Shown in pieces: positions 27,376-36,920 of a DNA stretch of 64,000 nt. This DNA comes from Pseudomonas thivervalensis. Its GTDB lineage: Bacteria; Pseudomonadota; Gammaproteobacteria; Pseudomonadales; Pseudomonadaceae. The stretch lies in the NCBI RefSeq assembly GCF_001269655.1, contig NZ_LHVE01000007.1, forward strand, positions 310,001 through 374,000, written 5' to 3'. The translations under genes were made by a program, and so were the position numbers. Under the pieces are notes generated by a model. That model was not told where the DNA came from and made no database searches. It worked only from the letters and a program-made list of their open reading frames with translations. The first letter of the stretch is position 1, and each line of letters begins with the position of its first letter.

Positions 27376-28347
27376 ATGTTGCCGCGCTTGCCTGCCGTCG
27401 CCCGCTGCCTGTCTCTTGCCGCCCTGTGTGTGGCGGGCCCCGTTGCCGCCCTGGAGCTGCCCCTGCCACCGCCGGGTGAGGACATCATCGGCCAGGTGCA
27501 GGTCATCAAGGCCAAATACGAAGACACCTTCGCCGACCTGGGCACCACCTATGACCTGGGCTACAGCGAAATGGTCGCCGCCAACCCGGGGGTCGATCCC
27601 TGGTTGCCGGGCACTGGCACCGAGATCGTGCTGCCCACTCGCTTCATCCTGCCGCCGGGCCCGCGCGAGGGCATCGTGATCAACCTGGCCGAGTACCGCC
27701 TCTACTATTTCCCCAAGGGCCGGAACGTGGTCTACACCTTCCCGCTGGGGATTGGACGTGAGGGCTGGGGCTCGCCGATCGCCCACACCAGCATCATCGC
27801 CAAGACACCGAACCCGACCTGGACCCCACCCGCATCGATCAAGGCCGAGCACGCCGCCGACGGCGACCCGTTGCCGAATGTCGTGCCTGCCGGCCCTGAT
27901 AACCCGCTGGGCCCTTTCAAGTTCACCTTGGGCACCCCGGGCTACCTGATCCACGGTTCGAACAAGAAGTTCGGCATCGGCATGCGCACCAGCCACGGTT
28001 GCTTCCGGATGTTCAACAACAACGTATTGGAAATGGCCGGCATGGTGCCGGTGGGCACGTCGGTGCGAATCATCAACGACCCCTACAAGCTGGGCTTGAG
28101 CGGTGGCAAGGTGTACCTGGAAGCGCATACGCCGCTGGACGACAAGGGCAACCCGTCGGTGGTGGACAAGCACACCGCAGTGATCAACGCGATGCTCAAG
28201 CGCGAAGACATCACCAGCAACCTGCGCATGAACTGGGACGTGGTGCGGGACGTGGTGGCGGCCGAAGATGGCCTGCCCGTGGAGATCGCTGTTCCGAATA
28301 CCTCGGCACCGATGGTTTCCAGCGCGCCGATCGACTTGCAACAGTAA
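27376..28347 (+). CDS. L,D-transpeptidase (YkuD domain) with signal peptide
   Basis: 323 residues. A signal peptide (about 1-25) precedes a degenerate LysM-like region (about 45-90, DLGYSEMVAANPGVDPWLPG) and the YkuD catalytic domain (about 98-235). The active-site motif is HGSNKKFGIGMRTSHGCFRM with Cys209. Such enzymes make 3-3 crosslinks or attach an outer-membrane lipoprotein to peptidoglycan. The outer-membrane lipoprotein gene oprI lies next to it, convergent, so attachment of OprI is a tempting but unproven role. Confidence 0.9.
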   Translation: MLPRLPAVARCLSLAALCVAGPVAALELPLPPPGEDIIGQVQVIKAKYEDTFADLGTTYDLGYSEMVAANPGVDPWLPGTGTEIVLPTRFILPPGPREGIVINLAEYRLYYFPKGRNVVYTFPLGIGREGWGSPIAHTSIIAKTPNPTWTPPASIKAEHAADGDPLPNVVPAGPDNPLGPFKFTLGTPGYLIHGSNKKFGIGMRTSHGCFRMFNNNVLEMAGMVPVGTSVRIINDPYKLGLSGGKVYLEAHTPLDDKGNPSVVDKHTAVINAMLKREDITSNLRMNWDVVRDVVAAEDGLPVEIAVPNTSAPMVSSAPIDLQQ

Positions 28348-28360
28348 AATACCAAAGCAA

Positions 28361-28396
28361 CCCGTCGACGTTTCGCGATGTCGGCGGGTTTTTTAT
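28361..28396 (+). terminator. Intrinsic terminator of the L,D-transpeptidase gene
   Basis: CCCGTCGACG pairs imperfectly with TGTCGGCGGG around a short loop, followed by six T. Confidence 0.75.
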
Positions 28397-28433
28397 TGCC
28401 TGGCAAAATACCGGGCAACCGCTCTCGAATCCA

Positions 28434-28466
28434 AAAAAAAGCCGACCCAAAAAATGGGTCGGCTCG
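28434..28466 (-). terminator. Intrinsic terminator of oprI
   Basis: On the minus strand GCCGACCC, a loop of T, and GGGTCGGC are followed by eight T. It lies 20 bases after the oprI stop and is a textbook terminator. Confidence 0.9.
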
Positions 28467-28486
28467 ATAACAATCCCGAAGGACTA

Positions 28487-28738
28487 TTACTTGCGGCTAG
28501 CTTTTTCCAGCATGCGCAGAGCACGCTCGTTAGCTTCGTCAGCAGTCTGTTGTGCTTTTTGAGCAGCAGCCAGAGCTTCATCAGCTTTACGGTAAGCTTC
28601 GTCTGCACGAGCCTGGGAGCGAGCTGCTGCGTCTTCGGTAGCAGTCAGACGTGCTTCGGTTTCTTTCGATGCGCTGCTGCAACCGGTAGCCAGAACTGCG
28701 GCCAGGGCCAGAGCAGAGAATTTCAGAACGTTGTTCAT
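28487..28738 (-). CDS. oprI: OprI, major outer-membrane lipoprotein I (Lpp-like)
   Basis: 83 residues, the known OprI length. The signal peptide ends in the lipobox LATGC, giving a mature lipoprotein of about 64 residues with N-terminal [17 protein letters not shown]. The rest is one continuous helix rich in Ala with heptad spacing, forming a trimeric coiled coil, ending in Lys at the C terminus as in Lpp. It is one of the most abundant envelope proteins and anchors the outer membrane. The ATG at 28738 has a GAAGGGGAAA ribosome site. Codon choice is that of a highly expressed gene. Confidence 0.95.
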   Translation of the reverse strand: MNNVLKFSALALAAVLATGCSSASKETEARLTATEDAAARSQARADEAYRKADEALAAAQKAQQTADEANERALRMLEKASRK

Positions 28739-29373
28739 CGGTTTCCCCTTCAAGGACTTTCTATTAGTGACTGTCTCCCCAGACTGGGGAGTTAGCCGGC
28801 GTACATACTACCCATTACTTGTAGTAAGTAAACTGACGTAGCGCAAGAAGCAAAAAAATTGTAGGCGGTGATTCTTTTTCGAGCAACTTTTCTGAGGGTT
28901 GTTTAAAAAATATACAGCCCGAGGCCCTTGCCTGGAGCGCGTCGAGGAAAAAAAGTTCCGTGGCGTGGGAGAACTCTTGCAGCCCTCGCTAACGTCGTTG
29001 TTTATTGATTCACCTACACTTTTGTGCATTTTTTGTGCAGCACTGCGAGCATCTTTATTGGTATTGGCGGTGACTTTAACTACGCGCACTCGTCTCAAGA
29101 CTCAACAACTGGCGATGTTCAGCTATTGCACCGCGACCGACTACAGCGCGACGATGGCGCTCAATCGATAAACCCGACCAGGCTCACCCCTTCGATGACA
29201 GGCGTGCCTTGAGCATTTGCGTCATTGGTGCCTACTATTCACGACGTGCTCGGGTTTGAGCGGTTCGGTTTTGGCGCTCGGTGACCGGGAAGGCACGGGG
29301 TGGCGTAGAGGTTCCTTCGCCGGAAAAACATCGGTAAGGTAGGGGTCGGCATTCAGACCCGCGAGGAGTAGTG
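28739..29373. other. 635-base gene-less gap upstream of oprI
   Basis: The part from about 28800 to 29060 is clearly more AT-rich than its surroundings, with T- and A-runs such as CAAAAAAATTG and TTTTTTGTGC. Short frames in it (28808-29098 minus, 28899-29171 plus) have no ribosome site or codon bias. The oprI promoter must lie here. Nothing else was identified. Confidence 0.5.
29209..29238 (+). promoter_or_regulatory. Promoter candidate for the GNAT gene
   Basis: TTGAGC at 29209-29214 and TACTAT at 29233-29238 with an 18-base spacer, giving a leader of about 130 bases. Confidence 0.35.
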
Positions 29374-29655
29374 ATGAGCGAGGCGGTTACCATCCACCAT
29401 GACCAGGCTGGTCATCAGTTCGAGACCAACGTGGACGGTCATCGTGCCTATCTGACCTATATGGACCTGGGCAAGCAGACCCTGGACATCTATCGCACCT
29501 TCGTGCCCAACGCCTTGCGCGGCCGGGGCATCGCGGCGGCGCTGACCGAAAGGGCGCTGCAGTACGCCGAAGAAATGGGCTATACGGTGATCCCGTCCTG
29601 CTCCTACGTGGAGCGCTACATGGAGCGTCACCAGCGGCACGCGGCGAAGCTCTGA
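29374..29655 (+). CDS. GNAT family N-acetyltransferase-like protein (YidJ/YjdJ type)
   Basis: 93 residues, the short single-domain form. The acetyl-CoA loop is visible as VPNALRGRGIAAALTERAL at about 47-65, and the C-terminal CSYVERYMERHQ is typical of this small group. It lacks the extra N-terminal strands of full GNAT enzymes. Acceptor unknown. A GAGGAG ribosome site at 29363-29368 supports the ATG at 29374 over the GTG just before it. Confidence 0.85.
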   Translation: MSEAVTIHHDQAGHQFETNVDGHRAYLTYMDLGKQTLDIYRTFVPNALRGRGIAAALTERALQYAEEMGYTVIPSCSYVERYMERHQRHAAKL

Positions 29656-29678
29656 GCATACGGATTCCCCAATAAAAA

Positions 29679-29707
29679 CGCCGGACTGAAAAGTCCGGCG
29701 TTTTTTT
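29679..29707. terminator. Intrinsic terminator after the GNAT gene
   Basis: CGCCGGACT, loop GAAA, AGTCCGGCG, then seven T on the plus strand; A-rich on the other side, so it could work both ways. Confidence 0.9.
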
Positions 29708-29723
29708 GTGGCTTGAGGAAAGC

Positions 29724-29832
29724 AAAAGATCGCAGGCTTCGCCAGCTCCTACCTCCCCACCGCAAATACGTATAGGAGCTGTGTAGGAGCTGTGTAGGAG
29801 CTGTCGAGTGAAACGAGGCTGCGATCTTTTTC
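29724..29832. repeat. GTAGGAGCTG-family repeat with a triplicated TAGGAGCTGTG unit
   Basis: GATCGCAGGCTTCGCCAGCTCC on the left. On the right three consecutive copies of an 11-base TAGGAGCTGTG/C unit (29772-29804) precede CGAGTGAAACGAGGCTGCGATC. Other members of this family in the window have one copy. Confidence 0.8.
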
Positions 29833-30907
29833 AGCTACGCTGCCGCTTCGGCAATACATCCTTGAGCTTGGCATGCATGCTGCGCAGGGTGTTCTCGGTC
29901 GCGCTCCAGTCGATGCAGGCATCGGTGATGGAAACGCCGTACTGCAAGTCGGCGAGGTCTTTCGGGATAGCCTGGCAGCCCCAGTTCAAGTGGCTTTCGA
30001 CCATCAGGCCGATGATCGACTGGTTGCCTTCCAGGATCTGGTTGGCCACGTTTTCCATCACCAGCGGTTGCAGGGCCGGGTCCTTGTTGGAGTTGGCGTG
30101 GCTGCAATCGACCATGATGTTCGGCTTGATCTTGGCTTTGTTCAGCGCCTGCTCGCACAGGGCGACGCTGACCGAGTCGTAGTTCGGCTTGCCGTTGCCA
30201 CCGCGCAGCACCACGTGACCGTAGGCGTTGCCCTTGGTGGTGACGATCGACACGCCACCTTCCTGGTTGATGCCCAGGAAGCGGTGCGGGCTGGAAACCG
30301 ACTGCAAGGCGTTGATCGCCACGGTGAGACCGCCGTCGGTGCCGTTCTTGAAGCCTACCGCCGACGACAGGCCGGAGGCCATTTCGCGGTGGGTCTGGGA
30401 TTCGGTGGTGCGCGCGCCGATGGCCGACCAGCTGATCAAGTCCTGCAAGTACTGCGGCGAGATCGGGTCCAGGGCTTCGGTGGCGGTGGGCAGGCCCATT
30501 TCCGCCAGGTCCAGCAGCAATTGGCGACCGATGTGCAGGCCATCCTGGATCTTGAAGGAGTCATCCAGGTACGGGTCGTTGATCAGGCCTTTCCAGCCGA
30601 CGGTGGTCCGAGGTTTCTCGAAATACACCCGCATGACCAGGTACAGGGTGTCGGAAACTTCCGCGGCCAGCACCTTCAGGCGCTCAGCGTATTCGTGGGC
30701 GGCCTTGATGTCGTGGATCGAGCAGGGGCCGATCACCACGAACAGGCGATGGTCGGTGCCGTCCAGGATGTTGCGAATGACTTCCCGGCCCTTGGTCACG
30801 GTGCGCAGGGCAGCGTCGCTCAGGGGAATATCGCGCTTGAGCTGGTCAGGCGTGATGAGGGTCTCGTTGGAGGCGACGTTAAGGTCGTTGATCGGTAAAT
30901 CAGCCAT
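29831..30907 (-). CDS. Class I 3-deoxy-7-phosphoheptulonate (DAHP) synthase
   Basis: 358 residues, the AroF/AroG/AroH type. Visible are VIGPCSIHD near 60-68, MRVYFEKPRTTVGWKGL near 92-108, GARTTESQTHRE and the metal-site VDCSHANSNKDP. It condenses phosphoenolpyruvate and erythrose-4-phosphate, the first step of aromatic biosynthesis. Which amino acid inhibits it cannot be read from motifs alone. A second DAHP synthase of unrelated class II type lies at 43.5-44.9 kb. The gene overlaps a REP-type repeat at its 3' end by two bases. Confidence 0.93.
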   Translation of the reverse strand: MADLPINDLNVASNETLITPDQLKRDIPLSDAALRTVTKGREVIRNILDGTDHRLFVVIGPCSIHDIKAAHEYAERLKVLAAEVSDTLYLVMRVYFEKPRTTVGWKGLINDPYLDDSFKIQDGLHIGRQLLLDLAEMGLPTATEALDPISPQYLQDLISWSAIGARTTESQTHREMASGLSSAVGFKNGTDGGLTVAINALQSVSSPHRFLGINQEGGVSIVTTKGNAYGHVVLRGGNGKPNYDSVSVALCEQALNKAKIKPNIMVDCSHANSNKDPALQPLVMENVANQILEGNQSIIGLMVESHLNWGCQAIPKDLADLQYGVSITDACIDWSATENTLRSMHAKLKDVLPKRQRS

Positions 30908-31173
30908 CGTGTTACTCGTCAGGTCACGGGTGCCGGCCGCCAGCGATCCCCGCGCGGCGGTGCACAGCGGATTTTAAGCGCGTCGGGGAGCCGAACCTTA
31001 TCGCGTTACGAGGTTGCTCGACAATGGGCTGGGACGGGTTTAATGCCCTATAGGCTGGGGAAAAGGCCTTGGAGATGGCTCTGCAGCAGATTCGTGAGCA
31101 GATGTAATGAAGATTGCATGCCATGCCGCTCGCGCTGATAGTGTGCAGGGACTTTTATCGGGAGAGTTGAACG

Positions 31174-32127
31174 ATGCTGGCAGGCGCTAAACCGCGGATC
31201 GGGATGATCGGCACCGGGGCGATTGGCGGGTTCTACGGTGTGATGCTGGCGCGTGCCGGTTTTGACGTGCACTTTCTATTGCGCAGCGAATTTGCTGCCG
31301 TGGCCGAAGCCGGCTTGAGGATCGACAGCGCGGTTCACGGTGCGCTGGCCCTCAACCCGGTCCAGGCGTATCGCTCGGCAGCCGACATGCCGCCCTGCGA
31401 CTGGCTGCTGGTCGGCGCCAAGACCACCAGCAATGCCGGCCTGGCCCCGGCCATTGCCCGGGCGGCCGCTGACGGGGCAAAAGTCCTGCTGCTGCAGAAC
31501 GGCCTGGATGTCGAGGACGACCTTCGAGCGTTGCTGCCCGATTCGTTGCACCTGCTGGGGGGGCTGTGCCTGATCTGTGTGCATCGCGTCGGTCCTGGCG
31601 TCGTCGCCCACCAGGCACTCGGTGCGGTCAATGTTGGTTATCACAGCGGTCCTTGCGCCGATCAGGCGCAACGCATGGCGATCGTCGAAGAGGCGGCGAC
31701 GTTGTTCCGCAGCGCCGGCATCGAGGCCCAGGCCATGCCAGGCCTGCAACAGGCCCGCTGGCAGAAGCTGGTGTGGAATGTGCCCTACAACGGTCTTTCG
31801 GTTCTGCTGGGCGCCAGCACCACGCCGTTGATGGCCAACGACCAGAGTCGTGAATTGATCCAGGCGCTGATGGCGGAGGTGGTCCGCGGTGCGCAAGCCT
31901 GCGGGCATCACATCGCGCCGGGTTATGCCGAGTATCTGTTCACGATGACCGAGAAGATGCCCGATTACTGGCCGAGCATGTACCACGATTATTCCCACAA
32001 ACGTGCGCTGGAGCTGGACGCTATCTACGGCCGGCCGTTGGCGGCGGCGAAAGCGGCAGGGTGTGAGCTGCCGAAAATCGAAGCCTTGTATCAGGCGTTG
32101 GCGTTCATGGATCGCTGTAACCGCTGA
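31174..32127 (+). CDS. 2-dehydropantoate 2-reductase family protein
   Basis: 317 residues. An N-terminal NADP-binding motif GMIGTGAIGGFYG at 10-22 is followed by the ketopantoate reductase C-terminal domain, with the conserved Lys198 in WQKLVWNVPYNGLSVL and Asn in the same motif. It probably reduces ketopantoate to pantoate in pantothenate synthesis, or a related 2-keto acid, since pseudomonads carry several paralogues. The 5'-nucleotidase gene starts 22 bases later, so an operon is likely. Confidence 0.88.
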   Translation: MLAGAKPRIGMIGTGAIGGFYGVMLARAGFDVHFLLRSEFAAVAEAGLRIDSAVHGALALNPVQAYRSAADMPPCDWLLVGAKTTSNAGLAPAIARAAADGAKVLLLQNGLDVEDDLRALLPDSLHLLGGLCLICVHRVGPGVVAHQALGAVNVGYHSGPCADQAQRMAIVEEAATLFRSAGIEAQAMPGLQQARWQKLVWNVPYNGLSVLLGASTTPLMANDQSRELIQALMAEVVRGAQACGHHIAPGYAEYLFTMTEKMPDYWPSMYHDYSHKRALELDAIYGRPLAAAKAAGCELPKIEALYQALAFMDRCNR

Positions 32128-32149
32128 GCGGGGCGAAAGGGGGAGCGGC

Positions 32150-33055
32150 ATGGCAAACAACATCGACGACAAACTGGTGCTGGCGATTTCGTCGCGGGCG
32201 TTGTTCGACCTGAGGGAAAGCCACAAGGTGTACCTGTCGAGTGGCGTCGAGGCCTATCGGCAATACCAGATCGAGCATGAAGACGAAGTCCTGGCACCCG
32301 GTGACGCGTTCGCCCTCGTGCAGAAGCTGCTGGACCTCAACGAACACCTGGGGCGTGCCCGGGTCGAGGTGATCCTGGTGTCGCGCAACAGTGCCGACAC
32401 CGGCCTTCGGGTGTTCAACTCGATTCATCATTATGGGTTGGCGATCTCGCGCGCGGCTTTCGTTGGCGGTCGCAGTCCTTACCCGTACCTCAAGGCATTC
32501 GGCTGCGACCTGTTCTTGTCCACCCACGCTGAAGACGTGCGCAGCGCCCTGGACGCCGGGTTCGCCGCGGCGACCATCCTGTCGGGTGGGGCCAGTCGCG
32601 CCGCCAGCGCAGAACTGCGCATTGCCTTCGACGGCGATGCCGTGCTGTTTTCCGATGAGTCGGAGCGTGTCTATCAGGCCGCTGGCCTGGAAGCCTTCCA
32701 GGCCAGCGAGCGCCAGGCTGCCCGCGAGCCGCTGCGAGGCGGGCCGTTCAAGGGCTTCCTGGCGGCGCTCAACGCGCTGCAGCGCGAGTTCCCCGAGGAC
32801 GCCTGCCCCATCCGCACGGCCCTGGTGACCGCCCGTTCGGCACCGGCCCACGAGCGGGTCATCCGGACGTTGCGTGAGTGGGATATCCGTTTGGACGAGT
32901 CGCTGTTTCTCGGCGGCCTGACCAAATCGGCCTTCCTGGAGGCCTTCGCCGCCGATGTGTTTTTCGATGACCAGACCGGCCACTGCGAACTGGCCCGGGA
33001 GGTGGTCGCCACCGGTCATGTGCCCCATGGCATCAGTAACGAAATAAAGCCCTGA
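32150..33055 (+). CDS. Cytosolic 5'-nucleotidase (5'-nucleotidase I family)
   Basis: 301 residues, matching bacterial relatives of eukaryotic cytosolic 5'-nucleotidase I. Conserved pieces: LAISSRALFDL at the N terminus, NSIHHYGLAISRAAFVGGRSPYPYL near 88-112, CDLFLSTHAEDVRSAL and the acidic IAFDGDAVLFSDESE near 160-174, which provides HAD-type aspartates. It should dephosphorylate nucleoside monophosphates. The ATG at 32150 has GGGAG before it. It follows the reductase by 22 bases. Confidence 0.85.
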   Translation: MANNIDDKLVLAISSRALFDLRESHKVYLSSGVEAYRQYQIEHEDEVLAPGDAFALVQKLLDLNEHLGRARVEVILVSRNSADTGLRVFNSIHHYGLAISRAAFVGGRSPYPYLKAFGCDLFLSTHAEDVRSALDAGFAAATILSGGASRAASAELRIAFDGDAVLFSDESERVYQAAGLEAFQASERQAAREPLRGGPFKGFLAALNALQREFPEDACPIRTALVTARSAPAHERVIRTLREWDIRLDESLFLGGLTKSAFLEAFAADVFFDDQTGHCELAREVVATGHVPHGISNEIKP

Positions 33056-33151
33056 CGACCTCGGGGCCGGGACGTCAGGCCGCACGTCGCAGTCCCCAAG
33101 GCGCTGCTAAGCTGAATCAATCTCCGCCATTCTGGCACGTGAGGAGGTCAC

Positions 33152-33652
33152 ATGATTCGTTCGATGCTGTACGCCACAGACCTGGGCCTTTATGCCCCTT
33201 ATGTGATGCAGCATGCCTTGGCGCTGGCACGGACGTTTGAAGCCGAGTTGTATGTGGTGCATGCGGTAGAACCGATGGGGCTGTTCGCCGAATCGGTGTT
33301 GCAAAGCTATCTCGACGAGCAGGCGCTGAACGAATTTCATCGCAAAGGTCTGAATACGGTGATGGCTAATATCGAGCAGCGGGTGCTCGACAGTTTCCGT
33401 GAGGAACTGGGGGAAGGGCAACAGGACTTGAAGCTGATCAAGTCGGTCAGGGTATACCAGGGCGATCCTTCCCAGGTCATCCTGGAGCAGGCAGCGAAAC
33501 TCTCTGTGGATTTGCTGATCGTAGGCAGTCATTGCCAAGGAGCGAGCGGTGAAACCCCTTTGGGCAGAACCGCCGCGCGGGTATTGCAGTTATCCCGGGT
33601 GCCGGTCTACCTGGTACCGCTGGTGCAGCGCCGACGGCAGGGCGAGGCTTGA
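33152..33652 (+). CDS. Universal stress protein family (UspA domain)
   Basis: 166 residues, a single UspA domain. MIRSMLYATDLG at the start and GSHCQGASGETPLGRTAARVL near 133-153 correspond to the first strand and the ATP-binding loop (G..G...G). It is probably an ATP-binding stress protein in the cytoplasm. GAGGAG at 33141-33146 supports the ATG. It stands alone between two unrelated transcription units. Confidence 0.9.
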   Translation: MIRSMLYATDLGLYAPYVMQHALALARTFEAELYVVHAVEPMGLFAESVLQSYLDEQALNEFHRKGLNTVMANIEQRVLDSFREELGEGQQDLKLIKSVRVYQGDPSQVILEQAAKLSVDLLIVGSHCQGASGETPLGRTAARVLQLSRVPVYLVPLVQRRRQGEA

Positions 33653-33753
33653 GGCTAAATGATGGCGTTTTATAAAAAGTTCTAGATTTATTGTCTAAAC
33701 CTTCCATATAGTTATATACCGTCGCTGATGCCCGTGGCGTCCAACTGCTTTGA

Positions 33754-34737
<984 letters not shown>

Positions 34738-34746
34738 GGCCGCTTT

Positions 34747-35229
34747 CTAGATCGCCTCGGTGACAGCGAATTGTTGCCGGGCGCCCGCTACGACGATCTC
34801 TATCTCATCCCCTTCGAACTTGCCCAGCAGGCCTCGGCCCAGCGGTGAGCGAGGGGTGATGACGGTGATCGGCTGACCCACCAGCGAGACCTTCAACCCC
34901 GCCGCATCCGGCCCCAGGAATAGCCATTGCTGGCGGCCGTCCTCGTCTTCCAACCCGATCAACGTGCCGACCTGAATGCCACGCTGTTCGTCGTAAGGCC
35001 TCAACGCCAGGTTCTGGCAGAGGGTGAGGGCCTGACGGATTTCTTCCACGCGCCTGGCTTGTCCGGCGGCGAGGTAGGACGCCTCGAGGCCCAGGGTGTC
35101 GTATTTGTTCTCGGCGATGTTTTCTTCGTGGGTCGCGGTTTCGTAGGCGGTCTGCGCGGCGCGTTCGGCGATGTCGAGATCAATCTTGAGCTTGTCGAGG
35201 ATCAACTGGTGGACGGTCTGTTTATTCAT
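34747..35229 (-). CDS. GreA/GreB family protein (second Gre factor)
   Basis: 160 residues. An N-terminal coiled coil (about 1-75) with EENIAENKYDTLGLEASYLA at the tip, then an FKBP-like domain with TPRSPLGRGLLGKFEGDEIEI. It looks like a Gre-family factor but the tip differs from GreA and GreB, and it is not the NDK-regulator Rnk by length. It may bind RNA polymerase with altered cleavage activity. The upstream membrane-protein gene ends 1 base before this start, so the pair is an operon. cysB converges on it 9 bases away. Confidence 0.8.
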   Translation of the reverse strand: MNKQTVHQLILDKLKIDLDIAERAAQTAYETATHEENIAENKYDTLGLEASYLAAGQARRVEEIRQALTLCQNLALRPYDEQRGIQVGTLIGLEDEDGRQQWLFLGPDAAGLKVSLVGQPITVITPRSPLGRGLLGKFEGDEIEIVVAGARQQFAVTEAI

Positions 35230-35230
35230 G

Positions 35231-35617
35231 TCATTCGCAGAATTGCAGTACGTTGGCGCGGCTTTTTTCACTGGGCGCATTCTGGTCCTGTTGCAACCAG
35301 AACTGGCACTTGGGGTTGGACAGGTTGCGAGGGTTGCTGCGGGCTTGATCAAGGGCCTGGCGCTGCTCGTTGCGTTGCAGGTTCTGCTGGTACTGTTCAA
35401 ACATCGGCGTGGGCGGCTCCGGGGCCGGTTGCTCTGCCGGCGGTTGCGCCAGTTGGTGGACGGCGGCGGCCACGGGCGCCAGTTGCTCGGTGAAGAGGAA
35501 CCGGGACAGCAACCAGCCCGTCAGGACGATGGCGAGAAAACCCAGCCACAGGCCCAGGGCAATACTGACAGTCAATTGCAAAGCGCTGAAACGTGGGGCC
35601 GGCGGGTGATCAGGCAT
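35231..35617 (-). CDS. Hypothetical single-pass membrane protein
   Basis: 128 residues. One membrane helix (about 14-42, TVSIALGLWLGFLAIVLTGW), then a Pro/Gln-rich stretch and a Gln/Asn-rich tail with two Cys (NPKCQFWLQQ and VLQFCE at the very end). The N terminus is short and the tail probably faces the periplasm. No family is recognised. Its stop is 1 base from the start of the Gre-like gene, suggesting translational coupling. The reason for such a pairing is not evident. Confidence 0.7.
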   Translation of the reverse strand: MPDHPPAPRFSALQLTVSIALGLWLGFLAIVLTGWLLSRFLFTEQLAPVAAAVHQLAQPPAEQPAPEPPTPMFEQYQQNLQRNEQRQALDQARSNPRNLSNPKCQFWLQQDQNAPSEKSRANVLQFCE

Positions 35618-35738
35618 GGCTGCTTCCTGGCAGGGTCATGGGCAGGCGTTGATTGTCGCATGAAGATTAATCGCCGTCGGCTCTTCTGCGCGATCGGTTT
35701 ATTCGGGACAATCAGGCCTTTATCACAGGGAGTCGGGA

Positions 35739-36872
35739 ATGGCTGTGCGCTGGGATATTTTTTGCACCGTCGTCGATAACTATGGCGACATCGGTGTCAC
35801 TTGGCGCCTGGCTCGGCAACTGGTGGCCGAGCACCAATGCGCGGTGCGGCTCTGGGTCGACGACCTGCGCGCTTTCGAACGGCTGTGTCCGCAAATCGAT
35901 ATCACCCTGTCCGAGCAGTGGCAGCAGGGCGTAGAGGTGCGCCACTGGCCCGCGGACTGGCCGGCCACCGAGGCCGCCGAGGTGGTGATCGCCGCGTTTG
36001 CCTGCCAGTTGCCGAGTGCCTACATGGAGGCGATGGCCGAGCGCCCGACCGCGCCCTTGTGGATGAACCTCGATTATTTGAGCGCCGAGGACTGGGTGGT
36101 CGGTTGCCACGGCTTGCCGTCGGTCAAATACAAGCATGTGCAGAAATATTTCTTTTTCCCCGGCTTCCGGGAGGGGACCGGTGGCTTGCTGCGTGAGGCC
36201 GGGCTGCTGGAGCGTCGTTGGCAATTCCAGCAGGATGCCGAGGCACAGCGCATTTTCCTGCAAGGCTTGGGTGTCGAGCGGGCGCCGGAAAGCTGCCTGA
36301 TCTCCTTGTTTGCCTACGAGAACGCAGGTTTGGCGAGCTGGTTTGACGCGATGGCCACCGATGCCCAGGCGTTTCATGTACTGGTTCCCGAAGGGCGGGT
36401 GTTGGGCGATGTCGAGCGTTGGCTCGGTGTCGAAGGCCTGAAGGCCGGTGCGCTGCATCGACGCGGCGCGCTGACGGTGCAGGTGCTGCCGTTCGTCCGC
36501 CAGGATCAGTACGACCACTTGCTGTGGTGCTGTGATTTCAATGCCGTGCGCGGCGAGGACTCCTTCGTGCGCGCCCAGTGGGCCGGCCGTCCGCTGCTGT
36601 GGCATATCTACCAGCAGGAAGAAGACGTCCACCTGGAAAAGCTCGAGGCGTTTCTCGCCCTCTACAATCAGGGGCTTTCGCCGGCCGCGCAAAAAGCGAC
36701 CAGCGGTCTCTGGCGGGCCTGGAATGCCGGCCAGGACATGGCCGAGCATTGGAAAGCCAGCCGCGAACAGCAGCCGGAACTGCTCGAACACGCCCAGGCG
36801 TGGTGTCTGGAACAGGCCTCGCGACCCGATCTTGCCGCAGCGCTGGTGAAGTTTTATGTAAATTGGATATGA
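35739..36872 (+). CDS. earP: EarP, elongation factor P arginine rhamnosyltransferase
   Basis: 377 residues. EarP (DUF2331) transfers rhamnose from TDP-rhamnose to Arg32 of EF-P. The N-terminal VVDNYGDIGVTWRLA contains Asp13 and Asp17, known to be essential in characterised EarP proteins, and the nucleotide-sugar site NAVRGEDSFVRAQWAGRP is near residue 267. It lies 48 bases before efp, the gene for its substrate. GGGAG at 35729-35733 supports the ATG. Confidence 0.95.
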   Translation: MAVRWDIFCTVVDNYGDIGVTWRLARQLVAEHQCAVRLWVDDLRAFERLCPQIDITLSEQWQQGVEVRHWPADWPATEAAEVVIAAFACQLPSAYMEAMAERPTAPLWMNLDYLSAEDWVVGCHGLPSVKYKHVQKYFFFPGFREGTGGLLREAGLLERRWQFQQDAEAQRIFLQGLGVERAPESCLISLFAYENAGLASWFDAMATDAQAFHVLVPEGRVLGDVERWLGVEGLKAGALHRRGALTVQVLPFVRQDQYDHLLWCCDFNAVRGEDSFVRAQWAGRPLLWHIYQQEEDVHLEKLEAFLALYNQGLSPAAQKATSGLWRAWNAGQDMAEHWKASREQQPELLEHAQAWCLEQASRPDLAAALVKFYVNWI

Positions 36873-36920
36873 TACGCGGCCTAGATTTTTGTAAATCCCA
36901 TCCAAATTCGGATATTCGCA

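Noticed and set aside
28899..29171. Short ORF in the gap upstream of oprI
   Set aside because: AT-rich, no ribosome site, no similarity to known proteins by eye, and another frame of similar length exists on the other strand.
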